Shown one piece after another: positions 55,666 through 64,000 of a stretch of 64,000 bases of DNA. Source of the DNA: DATARH01 sp963847345. Its GTDB lineage: Bacteria > Pseudomonadota > Alphaproteobacteria > ATCC43930 > CGMCC-115725. Position 1 is the stretch's first letter. Every line of letters begins with the position of its first letter. The notes under the pieces were generated by a model. It was not told where the DNA came from. It saw nothing but the letters and a program-made list of their open reading frames with translations, and ran no database searches. The translations under genes were made by a program, and so were the position numbers. The stretch is taken from NCBI GenBank assembly GCA_963847345.1, contig CAWJZU010000022.1, forward strand, positions 248,001-312,000, given 5' to 3'.

Positions 55666-57396
55666 TCAACCCGTTGCGGCTTGCGCCCCGATCGTCGGCT
55701 GGCCCAAATCGATGACGGAATCGTGGAAGCGGCGCAGCGTGCCGCGGTGGCCGACGCTGACGATTGTCGGTCCCCATTCGGCCTCGCGCAGCATGCGATA
55801 GAGCTGCGCCTCGGCCGCTTCGTCGAGCGCTGAGGTCGCCTCGTCGAGAAACACGATTGCCGGCCGCATCAGCAGCACGCGGGCGAAGCCGACGCGCTGC
55901 TGCTCGCCGCCCGACAGACGCTGCGCCCAGTTGCTCTCCTCATCGAGCAATGGCACCAGATAGGACAGCCCGACGGCGCGCAGCGCCGCCTCGATCTCGG
56001 CACGGCTGGGCTGAGGCGCGATCTCGGGATAGAGGATCGCGTCTTGCAGCGTGCCAAGCGGCAGATATGGCCGCTGCGGCAGGAACAGCGCGTGCCCCTC
56101 CCCTACCCGCACGCGCCCGCTGCCGAACGGCCACAAACCGGCGACGGCGCGCAACAGCGTGCTCTTACCCGCGCCGGAGGGACCGGTGATCAGCAGCGGC
56201 GACTGCGGCCCGGCGGAAAGCGCGATGTCCTCGCGCAGCGTCTGGCCGTTCGGCAGCGACAGGTCGAGCGCATCGACCGCGACGCCGGCGCCGCCGTGCT
56301 CGATCGCGATCGGCTGCCTGCCCTGTCGGGCGGCGGCAACCTCGTCCACCTTGCCGCGAAAGCCGCCGAGACGCTCGACGACCGCGCGGTATTCGGCGAT
56401 CTCGACGTAGCTCGAGATAATGAACGACAACGAATCCTGCACCTGGCCGAAGGCCGACGCGATCTGCATCAGCCCGCCGAGCTGGATCTCGCGCGAGAAA
56501 TAGCGCGGCGCCGCTACGATGAACGGAAACACGACCGCCAGCTGTGCATACCCGGCGGTGAACCAGGTCAGCTTCTTGCGACGGCGGATGATGTTCCACC
56601 AATTGAGCACAATCCGCGTAAAGCGGTTCTGGAACACTCCGCGCTCGCGACTCTCGCCGCGGTAGAACGCGACGCTCTCGGCGTTCTCGCGCAGCCGCAC
56701 CATGCTGAAGCGGAAATCGGCCTCGTAACGCTGCTGATCGTAGAGGAGCCTGGTCAGCGGGTTGCCGATACGATGGGTCAGCCACGTACCGGCCGCTGCA
56801 TAAAGGATCGCGGCGTACACCATGTAGCCCGGGACATCGAACGAGCGCCCGCCGCCCAACGGAATGGTCAGAATTCCCGACAAGGTCCACAGGATGAACA
56901 GGAACGAGAACAGCGTCACGACCGAGTTCATCAGCCCGATCGACAGCGCCAGGCTGATCGAGGTGTAGCGGTCGATGTCGTCCGAGATGCGCTGGTCCGG
57001 GTTGTCGGTCGTCGTCTGGTCGAGCTGCATCCGGTAATAGGTCTGGTGCCCGAGCCAGTCGTCAAGAAACCGGTCGGTCAGCCAGGCGCGCCAGCGGATC
57101 TGCAGGATCTGTCTCAAATAAAGCTGGTACACGGCGACGACGATCAGCGACACCGCGATCATCCCGAAGATCGCGAACTGCCACCAGAATTCCGCCCAGT
57201 TATAATTCTGCAGCGCGTTGTAGAAATCGGCGTTCCAGGCATTGAGACGGACGTTGAGCCACACCGAGATCAGGTTCAGCAGAACCACGGCACCCAACAG
57301 CCCGCGCGCCGACCATTTCCGGTCGCCGGTCCAGTACGGCCAGGCGAGGTTCCACGCGACGCGCAGGAACCCGGGCTTCGGCAACGCCATCGTCAC
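55666..57396 (-). CDS. ABC transporter of the SbmA/BacA-YddA type, fused permease and ATPase
   Basis: The 576-aa half-transporter has an N-terminal membrane domain like SbmA/BacA and YddA (about 1-330): W-x2-R-x-W-LTDRFLDDWLGHQTYYRMQLDQ and DNPDQRISDDIDRYT. A C-terminal ATPase follows: Walker A GPSGAGKST, Q-loop FLPQRPYLPLGTLQDAILYP, signature LSGGEQQRVGFARVLL, Walker B IVFLDEATSALD and switch His in VSVGHRGTLR. BacA-related systems take up peptides or very-long-chain lipids, or export. It needs a partner or a homodimer. Start ATG 57396. Divergent from mmcB. Confidence 0.9.
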   Translation of the reverse strand: MTMALPKPGFLRVAWNLAWPYWTGDRKWSARGLLGAVVLLNLISVWLNVRLNAWNADFYNALQNYNWAEFWWQFAIFGMIAVSLIVVAVYQLYLRQILQIRWRAWLTDRFLDDWLGHQTYYRMQLDQTTTDNPDQRISDDIDRYTSISLALSIGLMNSVVTLFSFLFILWTLSGILTIPLGGGRSFDVPGYMVYAAILYAAAGTWLTHRIGNPLTRLLYDQQRYEADFRFSMVRLRENAESVAFYRGESRERGVFQNRFTRIVLNWWNIIRRRKKLTWFTAGYAQLAVVFPFIVAAPRYFSREIQLGGLMQIASAFGQVQDSLSFIISSYVEIAEYRAVVERLGGFRGKVDEVAAARQGRQPIAIEHGGAGVAVDALDLSLPNGQTLREDIALSAGPQSPLLITGPSGAGKSTLLRAVAGLWPFGSGRVRVGEGHALFLPQRPYLPLGTLQDAILYPEIAPQPSRAEIEAALRAVGLSYLVPLLDEESNWAQRLSGGEQQRVGFARVLLMRPAIVFLDEATSALDEAAEAQLYRMLREAEWGPTIVSVGHRGTLRRFHDSVIDLGQPTIGAQAATG

Positions 57397-57435
57397 ACTC
57401 CGTTCGTCTTCGCTCGTTTATATGGGCGGCCGCCA

Positions 57436-57927
57436 ATGCTAGGGGACGTAGGCCACGGCGCCGCGGGGGAGCTGGGCGGAGCGTCGCCACCATCGGCTGC
57501 CGGACGGCTGGCCCGCGGCACCTGCCGGATGCTCGCGCAACTCGGTTATGCCAGTCTTCTCGAAGTGCCGCTCGCCGATGGCGGCCGCGCCGATATCCTG
57601 GCGCTGGGCAAATCCGGCAATCTGATCATCGTCGAGATCAAAACCTCGGTCGCCGATTTCCGCGGCGACCGCAAGTGGGTCCGCTATCGGGATTTTGCCG
57701 ACCGGCTCTATTTCGCAGTGCCGGACGGCTTTCCGGCGGTGCTCATCCCTGAGGAATGTGGCCTGATCGTGGCCGACGGGTTCGGCGCGGCAATGCTGCG
57801 CGACGGCATCGCGACCCCGCTGTCGGCCGCCCGGCGCCGGGCGCTGACGCTGCGTTTCGCGCGAACCGCCGCCAATCGGCTCCGTCGCGCGCTCGATCCG
57901 GAGGGAAGCGCGATGCCAGGCGAGTGA
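57436..57927 (+). CDS. mmcB: MmcB-family DNA repair protein
   Basis: The 163-aa protein of the alphaproteobacterial MmcB family (mitomycin C resistance, with a restriction-like fold): RADILALGKSGNLIIVEIKTSVADFRGDRKW with the D-x10-E-x-K active-site pattern, then YRDFADRLYFAVPDGFP and ECGLIVADGFGAAMLRD, ending in ALTLRFARTAANRL. Start ATG 57436, with no obvious ribosome-binding site. Homologues are under SOS control in Caulobacter; no clear LexA box was found in the short divergent promoter region here. Confidence 0.88.
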   Translation: MLGDVGHGAAGELGGASPPSAAGRLARGTCRMLAQLGYASLLEVPLADGGRADILALGKSGNLIIVEIKTSVADFRGDRKWVRYRDFADRLYFAVPDGFPAVLIPEECGLIVADGFGAAMLRDGIATPLSAARRRALTLRFARTAANRLRRALDPEGSAMPGE

Positions 57928-58129
57928 TGAATGCGGCCGGACCATCCTTGAATCGCGAGCCGCCCGGCGCGCCGCCGAGTGTCGCAAACCTAACTCTCCC
58001 CGTCACGGAATTCGAGGGTTTTAGGCGCAATATCAACGTCTTCTACAACCATCGGTTAACTTTTATCAAAGGACGTAGCGCCAAAGCAGGTGTTGACGTG
58101 GCCGGTATCGCAGCTATTGGTACGAAATC

Positions 58130-59188
58130 ATGAAGCGAGACGTGTCCGCGTTCCTCGACCTGACGAGAACGCTGGCGGCTTTCACCGTTTTCTTGGCGCA
58201 TCTTTCGCAGCCGAGATTCGGCGGCGGAGTGCCTCATGTCTCCGGCGAACTGGCGCATACCGCAGTTATCGTATTCTTCGTGCTTTCGGGTTTTGTCATA
58301 TCCTGGGCCGCCGAACGGGACGGTACGGCACGCCACTATACCCTCAATCGCGCCAGTCGGATTTATTCCGTCGCGCTGCCGGCGCTTGCCCTGACATGGC
58401 TGACCGACAACTATCTCCTTCTACACTATCCCGGAATGCTCGGCGCGCTCTATCAGTATGCGGCGCCCTGGAAATATCTGCCGTTATTCCTGAGTTTTTC
58501 GAATGATTTTTGGTTCCTGTCCGAGGACGCTTTTTCCAACATACCTTATTGGTCGCTTTGCTATGAAGTGTGGTATTATGTCGTATTCGGTACTCTAGTG
58601 TTCGGTCGCGGCTTCTGGCGTTGGGGAATTGCGATAGCTGCGCTGTTGATGATGGGGCCGCGCCTCTGGCTGCTGTGGCCGATTTGGTTGGCCGGCGCCT
58701 GGCTCCACCGGCTTCCGCCGCTTTCGCCGAGAAACAGTCGGGTTCTGCTGTTACTTTCTGTCGCGGGACTGATCGCGCTGAAAGAGAGCGGTCTGGAGGA
58801 GGCTCTTAATGACTTTGTCAATGAGGTCACGGGAGGGTTCGCGGAAACGCATCTGCGGTATTCGCAATTTTTTTTGGGCGACTACTTTGCGACGGTTTGT
58901 ATAGCAGGCGCCATCCATGCGGCCCGCGGCGCCGATACGACATCACTTGCGCGAATGCGAAAGCCGATTGCCGCCGCCGCTTCGGTCAGTTTCAGCATGT
59001 ATCTGATTCATTATCCATTGTTCCTTTTCTTCGGTGCCTTGTTCCCGAGGCAAACCCTGACGATTGGGGTGTTAACGTTGGCCGCCATTGTCATTTTCGG
59101 CATAACGTTCGAGCGCAACCGGGCGCTGCTAAGGGGAGCGTTCGCCACCTTATGGCCGGAGAAGGCTCATGTTCCGGCCTACAAATAG
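58130..59188 (+). CDS. Acyltransferase family 3 membrane protein
   Basis: The 352-aa membrane enzyme of the OafA/YrhL type that transfers acyl groups to sugars or lipids at the inner membrane. FLDLTRTLAAFTVFLAHLSQP holds the catalytic-type His (HLS). Motifs NRASRIYSVALPALALTW and IPYWSLCYEVWYYVVFG match the family, with about ten helices. It ends SFSMYLIHYPLFLFFGA, a conserved feature. Start ATG 58130. The region upstream (57928-58129) shows nothing but a promoter-like A+T-rich patch. The acceptor is unknown; O-antigen or exopolysaccharide acetylation is the usual role. Confidence 0.88.
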   Translation: MKRDVSAFLDLTRTLAAFTVFLAHLSQPRFGGGVPHVSGELAHTAVIVFFVLSGFVISWAAERDGTARHYTLNRASRIYSVALPALALTWLTDNYLLLHYPGMLGALYQYAAPWKYLPLFLSFSNDFWFLSEDAFSNIPYWSLCYEVWYYVVFGTLVFGRGFWRWGIAIAALLMMGPRLWLLWPIWLAGAWLHRLPPLSPRNSRVLLLLSVAGLIALKESGLEEALNDFVNEVTGGFAETHLRYSQFFLGDYFATVCIAGAIHAARGADTTSLARMRKPIAAAASVSFSMYLIHYPLFLFFGALFPRQTLTIGVLTLAAIVIFGITFERNRALLRGAFATLWPEKAHVPAYK

Positions 59189-59263
59189 GAATCAACCCGC
59201 GCCCACGGTTCGTCGCCGAGAAACGCGAAACTGCAGCTGCCTCTACATCTTCAAACAATGCGA

Positions 59264-60097
59264 TCAAGCCGACACTGGCGACAGGTCGAGACTGCTGATC
59301 GAGCCGCAGACGTAATGAAGCCAAGGATCAGTGCGGGTGGCGTATTCGTCCGGCCGCAACACCCGCGGGTCGGTGTATCCGACAACCGCTAACTCGTCAA
59401 AGCCGGCCCGCCGCAACTGCGCCAGCTGTGCGTCGATCGAGATTGAATATAGCAGCATGTCATAGTTAAAAATATCTGCGGTGGCGATGGTATATTCCTC
59501 TGTGTGCTTCTCCTCGGACCGATGCCTCAGGTAGTGATAGAGGCCAGCGGCATAAAGCCTCACTCTTTTCGAAAACAGAAGTGGGCTCGCAGATATGTGA
59601 GGCTGCCGCCGCAATCGGCGGATGTCCCAAGCCCGGCGAGGTTTGGAATTCCGGTTGAGGGTGGAAAATACAAATACACCGCCGGGCGCCAGAATTCGCC
59701 GGATCTCGGCGAGCACCCGCAGACGGCCAGCGTGATCGATGCAGTCGATGCCGTTGTGACTGAACAGGACGAAATCGAACGAGGCAGCCGCGAACCGCGA
59801 CAGGTCGCGAGCATCGCCGACGGCGAACTCGACCGTCGGATAGCGGGCCTGGCACACCGCGATCATCGCGGGGGAAAAGTCGATCCCGATATAATCCTTA
59901 CTGATAGCAAGCAGGTAAGGGGTCGTGCGGCCCGCGCCGACGCCCAGATCGAGGATACGCTTGTCGGCGAATTCGCGTCCGATCCAGGAGATAATCGCGA
60001 CTTCAGGCGGTTGGAGTTCGTCGGCACGGCGATAACTCTCGACAACCGACCGCTGAGTGAATGTTTCACGGTTGTGGCCCGCGATATCGGTCTTCAA
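59264..60097 (-). CDS. Class I SAM-dependent methyltransferase
   Basis: The 277-aa methyltransferase: motif I ILDLGVGAGRTTPYLL, motif II region IGIDFSPAMIAVCQARYP, acidic motif VEFAVGDARDLSRF, motif IV FDFVLFSHNGIDCIDHAGRL, and RRILAPGGVFVFSTLNRNS. The C-terminal half (NYDMLLYSISIDAQLAQL, then FDELAVVGYTDPRVLRP) is specific to a subgroup I cannot name. The substrate is unknown; a neighbouring acyltransferase suggests polysaccharide or small-molecule modification. Start ATG 60097. Convergent with the acyltransferase gene (75 bp). Confidence 0.85.
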   Translation of the reverse strand: MKTDIAGHNRETFTQRSVVESYRRADELQPPEVAIISWIGREFADKRILDLGVGAGRTTPYLLAISKDYIGIDFSPAMIAVCQARYPTVEFAVGDARDLSRFAAASFDFVLFSHNGIDCIDHAGRLRVLAEIRRILAPGGVFVFSTLNRNSKPRRAWDIRRLRRQPHISASPLLFSKRVRLYAAGLYHYLRHRSEEKHTEEYTIATADIFNYDMLLYSISIDAQLAQLRRAGFDELAVVGYTDPRVLRPDEYATRTDPWLHYVCGSISSLDLSPVSA

Positions 60098-60423
60098 TCA
60101 CAACCCTCCGTCATCGGGCGGCCTTGCGGCGGGGGGATCGAGCAGGGCAGCAGCATCAGGGTATCAGCCGGGCGACGCGCCATCGGGATCGGCACCGGGG
60201 ATCGGCTTTCCACACCTTATCGGGTCAGCGCCACAGCCCGCGCTTCGGCCGCCACGCGCCGAACGCCGATGGCTTTGAGGTGTTTCTTTGCACGAGAGCG
60301 CGCCGATGCCGTAGCTCAAAAATCACGCGGTCGCGATTTACAGCGCCATAACCGGCGTGGCAATTTGGATTTTCCGAAGGTACGGAGGGCCGGCATGGCG
60401 CCAGGGCCGGATGACGGGGCAGC
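60098..60423. other. Intergenic region, 326 bp
   Basis: Divergent region between the methyltransferase and the short-chain dehydrogenase. It shows no convincing gene, hairpin terminator or repeat, only GC-rich open frames on both strands. Confidence 0.4.
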
Positions 60424-61191
60424 ATGACGGGGCGTCTTGAAGGGAAGCGAGCCCTGGTGACCGCGGCGGCGCAGGGTATCGGGCGGGCGACGGCGCTGGC
60501 CTTTGCCGCCGAGGGCGCCAGCGTACTCGCCACCGATGTGGCGGACGACAAGCTCGCGGATCTCGCCGAAGCCTTTATCGTGACGCGCCGGCTGGACGTC
60601 ACCGACCCGGAGGCGATCACGGCGCTCGCCGACGAGCTTCCGCCGGTCGACATCCTGTTCAACTGCGCCGGGTTTGTTCATCACGGCACGATCCTCGACG
60701 TGCTGCCCGACGACTGGGATTTCTCGTTCGAGCTGAACGTGCGCTCGATGTATCTGATGATCCGGTCCTTTCTGCCGAAGATGCTGGAGCATGCCAAGAC
60801 CAGCGCCGGCGGCGTGTCGATCATCAACATGGCCTCGACGGCCTCGTCGATAAAAGGCGTGCCGAACCGCTGCGCCTATGGCGCGACAAAGGCCGCCGTG
60901 ATCGGGTTGACGAAGGCGGTCGCGGCCGATTTCATCACGCAGGGCGTGCGCTGCAATGCGATCTGTCCCGGTACGGTCGCGACCCCATCGCTCGACGAAC
61001 GCATCGCAATGCTCGGCGTGCTGATGACCGGGGGCAGCGACGCGGCGCGGCAGGCCTTCATCGAGCGCCAGCCGATGGGGCGGCTCGGCACGCCCGAGGA
61101 GGTCGCCTCGCTCGCCGTTTATCTCGCGTCGGACGAAGCCTCGTTCACGACCGGCGCGATCCACATCATCGACGGCGGGTTTACGCTGTAA
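60424..61191 (+). CDS. Short-chain dehydrogenase, BDH2/KDF-dehydrogenase type
   Basis: NAD-dependent dehydrogenase of 255 aa. The dinucleotide motif is TAAAQGIGRATALAF, with T-A-A-A-Q in place of TGG, as in the BDH2/DHRS6 subgroup. NCAGFVHHGTILD, then LNVRSMYLMIRSFLPKML, the catalytic Ser and Tyr-x3-Lys in MASTASSIKGVPNRCAYGATK, and CPGTVATPSLDER complete it. The subgroup includes 2-keto-3-deoxy-L-fuconate dehydrogenases. The next gene is a FAH-family hydrolase, as expected for that pathway. Start ATG 60424. Confidence 0.88.
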   Translation: MTGRLEGKRALVTAAAQGIGRATALAFAAEGASVLATDVADDKLADLAEAFIVTRRLDVTDPEAITALADELPPVDILFNCAGFVHHGTILDVLPDDWDFSFELNVRSMYLMIRSFLPKMLEHAKTSAGGVSIINMASTASSIKGVPNRCAYGATKAAVIGLTKAVAADFITQGVRCNAICPGTVATPSLDERIAMLGVLMTGGSDAARQAFIERQPMGRLGTPEEVASLAVYLASDEASFTTGAIHIIDGGFTL

Positions 61192-61212
61192 CGGCGATGC
61201 GCCACCGGCAAG

Positions 61213-61301
61213 CCCCACCCCAACCGTCCCCCGCTTGCGGGGAGGGGGTATGCAGGCCCCGGGTCATCCCGCTGCAAGCGGGCTGGGGCGCGGGTACGGT
61301 C
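61213..61301. repeat. Palindromic GC-rich repeat between SDR and FAH genes
   Basis: CCCCACCCCAACC at the left and GGGCTGGGGCGCGGGT at the right, with inner hairpins CCCCCGC-TT-GCGGGG and CCCGCT-GCA-AGCGGG. The pattern is like intergenic REP-type elements of alphaproteobacteria. It lies in the transcript between two co-directional genes. Confidence 0.5.
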
Positions 61302-61335
61302 TGCGACGCATCGCCTCGATTGGAGGAGACATCTC

Positions 61336-62184
61336 ATGAAGTTGCTGCGCTATGGCCCGCGGGGCCACGAAAAACCGGGGCTGATCGACCGCAACGGACA
61401 GATCCGCGATCTCTCCGGGGTGATCGGCGACATCAACGGCGACACGCTGTCGCCGGCCTCGCTCGACCGGCTGCGCAAACTCGACCTGGCGAGTTTGCCG
61501 ACCGTCTCGGGCTCGCCGCGCCTCGGGTCGTGCGTCGGCGGCGTGTCGAAGATTGTTGCGATCGGGCTCAATTACCGGCTGCACGCCGAGGAAGCCGGCG
61601 CACCGATCCCGAACGAGCCGATCTTCTTTATGAAAGCGGTGTCCTCAATCTGCGGCCCGAACGACGACGTGATCATCCCGAGAGGCTCGGTGAAGACCGA
61701 TTACGAGGTCGAACTCGGCATCGTCATCGGTACGAAGGCAAGCTACATCGCGGTCCACGACGCGCCGAAGCACATCGCCGGGTATTGCGTCGTCAATGAC
61801 GTCTCCGAGCGCGAATTCCAGATCGAGCGCGGCGGGCAATGGACCAAGGGCAAGAGCGCCGACACGTTCTGCCCGACGGGGCCGTGGCTGGTGACCGCCG
61901 ACGAGGTGGCGAACCCCGGCGCGTTGCGACTGTGGACCGAGGTCAATGGTGAGCGCCGGCAGGACAGCAACACCTCGGACCTGATCTTCGGGATCGATCA
62001 TATCGTCAGCTATGTCAGCCATTTCATGACGCTGATGCCGGGCGACGTGATCCCAACCGGGACGCCGTCGGGTGTCGGGCTCGGCTTCAAGCCGCCGCGT
62101 TTCCTCAAGCCGGGCGACCGCATGCGCCTCTCGGTCGAGGGGCTTGGGGTACAGGAGCAGCGGCTGGTCCCGTTCGAGGGCTGA
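61336..62184 (+). CDS. FAH-family hydrolase, 2,4-diketo-3-deoxy-sugar-acid type
   Basis: The 282-aa member of the fumarylacetoacetate hydrolase family. SKIVAIGLNYRLHAEEAGAPIPNEPIFFMK, DYEVELGIVIGTKA with metal-ligand acidic residues, VVNDVSEREFQ, and GDVIPTGTPSGVGLG match. Family members in non-phosphorylative L-fucose and L-rhamnose breakdown cut 2,4-diketo-3-deoxy-acids to pyruvate and lactate. The dehydrogenase just upstream would supply that substrate; this reading rests on the pairing. Start ATG 61336, behind GGAGGAGA. Confidence 0.88.
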   Translation: MKLLRYGPRGHEKPGLIDRNGQIRDLSGVIGDINGDTLSPASLDRLRKLDLASLPTVSGSPRLGSCVGGVSKIVAIGLNYRLHAEEAGAPIPNEPIFFMKAVSSICGPNDDVIIPRGSVKTDYEVELGIVIGTKASYIAVHDAPKHIAGYCVVNDVSEREFQIERGGQWTKGKSADTFCPTGPWLVTADEVANPGALRLWTEVNGERRQDSNTSDLIFGIDHIVSYVSHFMTLMPGDVIPTGTPSGVGLGFKPPRFLKPGDRMRLSVEGLGVQEQRLVPFEG

Positions 62185-62438
62185 ACGCGACGCACGCGTA
62201 GCCGGGCAGCATTCCGCGAAACCCGCCCTGTCGCAGCGGATGCGGATAACGAAAGCCTTTGCTGCGCCCGGCGAAGACTGCCCTGCCGCTGACGGAGTAA
62301 TGCGGCATGAGGGTATGTATATCGTCCGAGGCACACACGTCGCGAATAGCGTATATCGGCCTAGCGCAATGCGGCGTTTCCGCGCTATAGTTGTGCGTCC
62401 ACGCGCGTGTCACCTGCTAGCGAACGTTTAGAGGCCCG

Positions 62439-62972
62439 ATGTTCGACCGCCCCCCCGGCACATTTCATGAGGAAGTGCCCCCCGTCCCCGGCCGCCTTGT
62501 CGAGGTGACGGTCAAATGGTTCAATCCCAGCAAAGGGTTCGGCTTTGTCACGATGCCCGACGGCACGCAGGACGCGTTCCTGCCGATGGCGATCCTGCGC
62601 CGCGCCGGCTACGACGATGTTCGCGAAGGCTGCTCGATGACCTGCGAGGTCGGCGCCGGGCCGAAGGGGCCCCTTGTCACCAACGTTCTCAGCATCGATG
62701 CCAGCACCGCCGTCGCTCCGCGAGCGGACGGGTTCGACCACCGGCCATCGCGCTCCTCGCAGACACTCGAAGGAGAGGTGAAGTGGTTCGCGCTCGAAAA
62801 GGGTTATGGCTTCATTTCGCCGGATGGCGGCGCCAAGGACATCTTTGTCCATATTTCGGCGCTCCGGCGCAGCCTGCTGAGTACCCTCGAGCCGGGCCAG
62901 CGCGTTCGGGCCGAGGTTGTCGAAGGCAAGAAGGGCCTTGAAGCCGACCGGATCGCGATCATTTCCGGCTAG
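62439..62972 (+). CDS. Cold shock protein with two CSD domains
   Basis: The 177-aa RNA-binding protein has two cold-shock domains. The first is VKWFNPSKGFGFVTMPDGTQDAFLP, with a changed RNP2. The second is VKWFALEKGYGFISPDGGAKDIFVHISALRR. A Ser/Arg/His linker joins them. Two-domain CSPs are typical of alphaproteobacteria. Start ATG 62439. A possible -10 TATAGT is at 62386-62391 with a 5' leader of about 40 nt; leaders of this class are often regulatory. The gap downstream to 63184 shows no gene. Confidence 0.93.
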   Translation: MFDRPPGTFHEEVPPVPGRLVEVTVKWFNPSKGFGFVTMPDGTQDAFLPMAILRRAGYDDVREGCSMTCEVGAGPKGPLVTNVLSIDASTAVAPRADGFDHRPSRSSQTLEGEVKWFALEKGYGFISPDGGAKDIFVHISALRRSLLSTLEPGQRVRAEVVEGKKGLEADRIAIISG

Positions 62973-63184
62973 GCACGTCCCTTTGGAGGCAACCTGCGCC
63001 GCCAAGTTGGCGGCGTCGCGATGCGACAGGGTGCCGCGTGAGCCAAGCGGTCCCCTCGGCAATACCAATGTTCGCACTGCCGATGGGTTTACAAACCTTA
63101 CCCCGAGGAGCACGGTGGACAACCCCTCGCGGGCGACGGCCCAGGACTGCCGGGTGACGACGAAATAATACGAGAAGCATACCG

Positions 63185-63823
63185 ATGGATTTGCGCGATA
63201 CGATCCGCACCTATCGCCTGTTTTCTGGATCCTATGATATTGTTTTTGGCCCGGTTTTTCACCCCGGCCGCAAGGAGGCCGTGCGCCTGGCGAACGACCG
63301 GCCCGGACAACGGATCCTCGAGGTCGGTGTCGGCACCGGGCTGTCGCTGCCCTATTTCCGATCCGATTCGCGCGTCACCGGCGTCGACATCTCGGCGGAA
63401 ATGCTGGAAAAGGCGCGCCACCGGGTCGAGCGCAAGCAACTGCGCAATGTCGACGCGCTGCACGTGATGGACGCCGAGAACCTCGATTTCGAGGACAATT
63501 CGTTTGATGCGGTGCTGGCGCTATACGTCGCCTCGGTGGTGCCGAACCCGGCGCGCTTCGCCGCGGAGATGCGCCGCGTCTGCATTCCCGGCGGCACGAT
63601 CGTTCTGGTAAACCATTTCACCAGCGAGAACTGGGGGCTGCGGTTCATGGAGCGCCGTCTGGCGCATGTCGCCCGCCATATCGGCTTCCATGCCGATTTC
63701 CCGCTCGACCATTTCCTCGATGAAAGCCGGCTCGCAGTGCGCGAGATCAGGCCAAGCAACCTGTTCGGCTATTGGCGGTTGTTGCGCTGCATCAACGAAA
63801 AGCCGGCCTCCAATCTGCCTTGA
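63185..63823 (+). CDS. pmtA: PmtA-like phosphatidylethanolamine N-methyltransferase
   Basis: The 212-aa class I methyltransferase resembles the Rhodobacter-type PmtA that makes phosphatidylcholine from phosphatidylethanolamine with SAM. RTYRLFSGSYDIVFGPVFHPGR at the N-terminus, motif I ILEVGVGTGLSLPYF, VTGVDISAEMLEKARHRV, ALYVASVVPNPARFAAEMRRVC, PGGTIVLVNHFTSE, and FPLDHFLDESRLAVREIRPSNLFG match. Start ATG 63185; GAGAAG upstream. Substrate specificity cannot be proved from the sequence. Confidence 0.8.
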   Translation: MDLRDTIRTYRLFSGSYDIVFGPVFHPGRKEAVRLANDRPGQRILEVGVGTGLSLPYFRSDSRVTGVDISAEMLEKARHRVERKQLRNVDALHVMDAENLDFEDNSFDAVLALYVASVVPNPARFAAEMRRVCIPGGTIVLVNHFTSENWGLRFMERRLAHVARHIGFHADFPLDHFLDESRLAVREIRPSNLFGYWRLLRCINEKPASNLP

Positions 63824-63880
63824 GCCGCTCGGACGATTCTGCTGCTTGACGGCGTACCGAGCGGTATCGACATCCAGCGG

Positions 63881-64000
63881 ATGACCTATTGGCCCGAGAC
63901 CATCACTGGAAACGGCATCGCTGAAACCGTCCGCCGCGACGGGTACGCCTTTGTCCGCGCTCCCGAAATGCGCGAGTTGCTAGAATCGGCCGGGCTCTCC
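63881..64000 (+). CDS. Start of a truncated gene, possible 2OG-Fe dioxygenase family
   Basis: The first 40 codons are visible before the window ends: MTYWPETITGNGIAETVRRD followed by GYAFVRAPEMRELLESAGLS. The G-Y-A-F-V-x-A-x-x-M-R segment is how some bacterial 2OG-Fe dioxygenase-like proteins begin, but too little is visible for a firm call. Codons in the same frame extend back to the pmtA stop, with no ATG, GTG or TTG before 63881. Confidence 0.45.
   Translation, partial: MTYWPETITGNGIAETVRRDGYAFVRAPEMRELLESAGLS

Overview
This 64 kb window is high-GC chromosomal DNA from an alphaproteobacterium. A free-living Rhodospirillales/Reyranella-like or Rhizobiales-like relative fits, but the genus cannot be fixed from the sequence. 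Pointers are a yqeY-dnaG-rpoD block divergent from carA-carB-greA, a trxB-lysR pair, plant-type GshA, MmcB, a PmtA-type phospholipid methyltransferase, an LdtR-like MarR regulator and glnB-glnA with sigma-54-type promoters. I see no phage, plasmid, IS element, CRISPR array, rRNA or tRNA. Almost everything is core metabolism, envelope and regulation.

Layout. 0-7.5 kb: AcoC-like E2, amidase, rsmE, gshA, secreted proteins and an alpha/beta hydrolase. 7.8-12.3 kb (minus): yqeY, dnaG, rpoD. 12.4-17.5 kb: promoter, carA, carB, greA. 17.7-21.1 kb: bacterioferritin-like protein, MscS channel, Lrp regulator. 21.3-25.7 kb: an ELM1-like protein, a double-PAP2 phosphatase and a large unknown protein, probably one envelope-related unit. 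25.8-27.7 kb: trxB, lysR. 27.8-29.9 kb: a candidate structured small RNA with its own terminator, a Crp-type operator in front of a 66-aa ORF, a Crp/Fnr regulator and cytochrome b561. 30-34.5 kb: two paralogous Gly-rich secreted proteins, an HdeA-like lipoprotein, parE. 34.6-37.8 kb: small proteins, msrB, a DUF1003-like protein, a porin. 38-42.2 kb: nitrogen block amtB, glnA, glnB. 42.3-48.3 kb: aminotransferase, 3-hydroxyisobutyrate-type dehydrogenase, LdtR-like regulator, small proteins, a triple tandem repeat, an MFS carrier. 48.4-53.4 kb: ettA, yggT, DUF167, hydrolase, DHA2 exporter. 53.7-57.9 kb: CmcJ/NvfI-like oxidoreductase with a VOC protein, BacA/YddA-like ABC exporter, mmcB. 58-64 kb: acyltransferase, methyltransferase, an SDR-FAH pair of a diketo-deoxy sugar acid pathway, a two-domain cold shock protein, PmtA-like methyltransferase and a gene cut by the window edge.

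Reliability. Five genes (amidase twice, rsmE, dnaG, carB, glnB) carry breaks that are all net +1 insertions. Several of these genes are essential and otherwise perfectly conserved, so residual sequencing or assembly insertions are the simplest explanation. Those genes are annotated over their full span with the break position noted.

Most novel signals: the multi-hairpin RNA at 27826-28029 with an exposed CCUCCC stretch, the class-II-spaced Crp/Fnr-type boxes around the crp gene, the ATGA-coupled ELM1/double-PAP2 pair with its unknown partner, the two Gly/Asn-rich secreted paralogues, and a 22-bp-period direct repeat before the LdtR-like gene.
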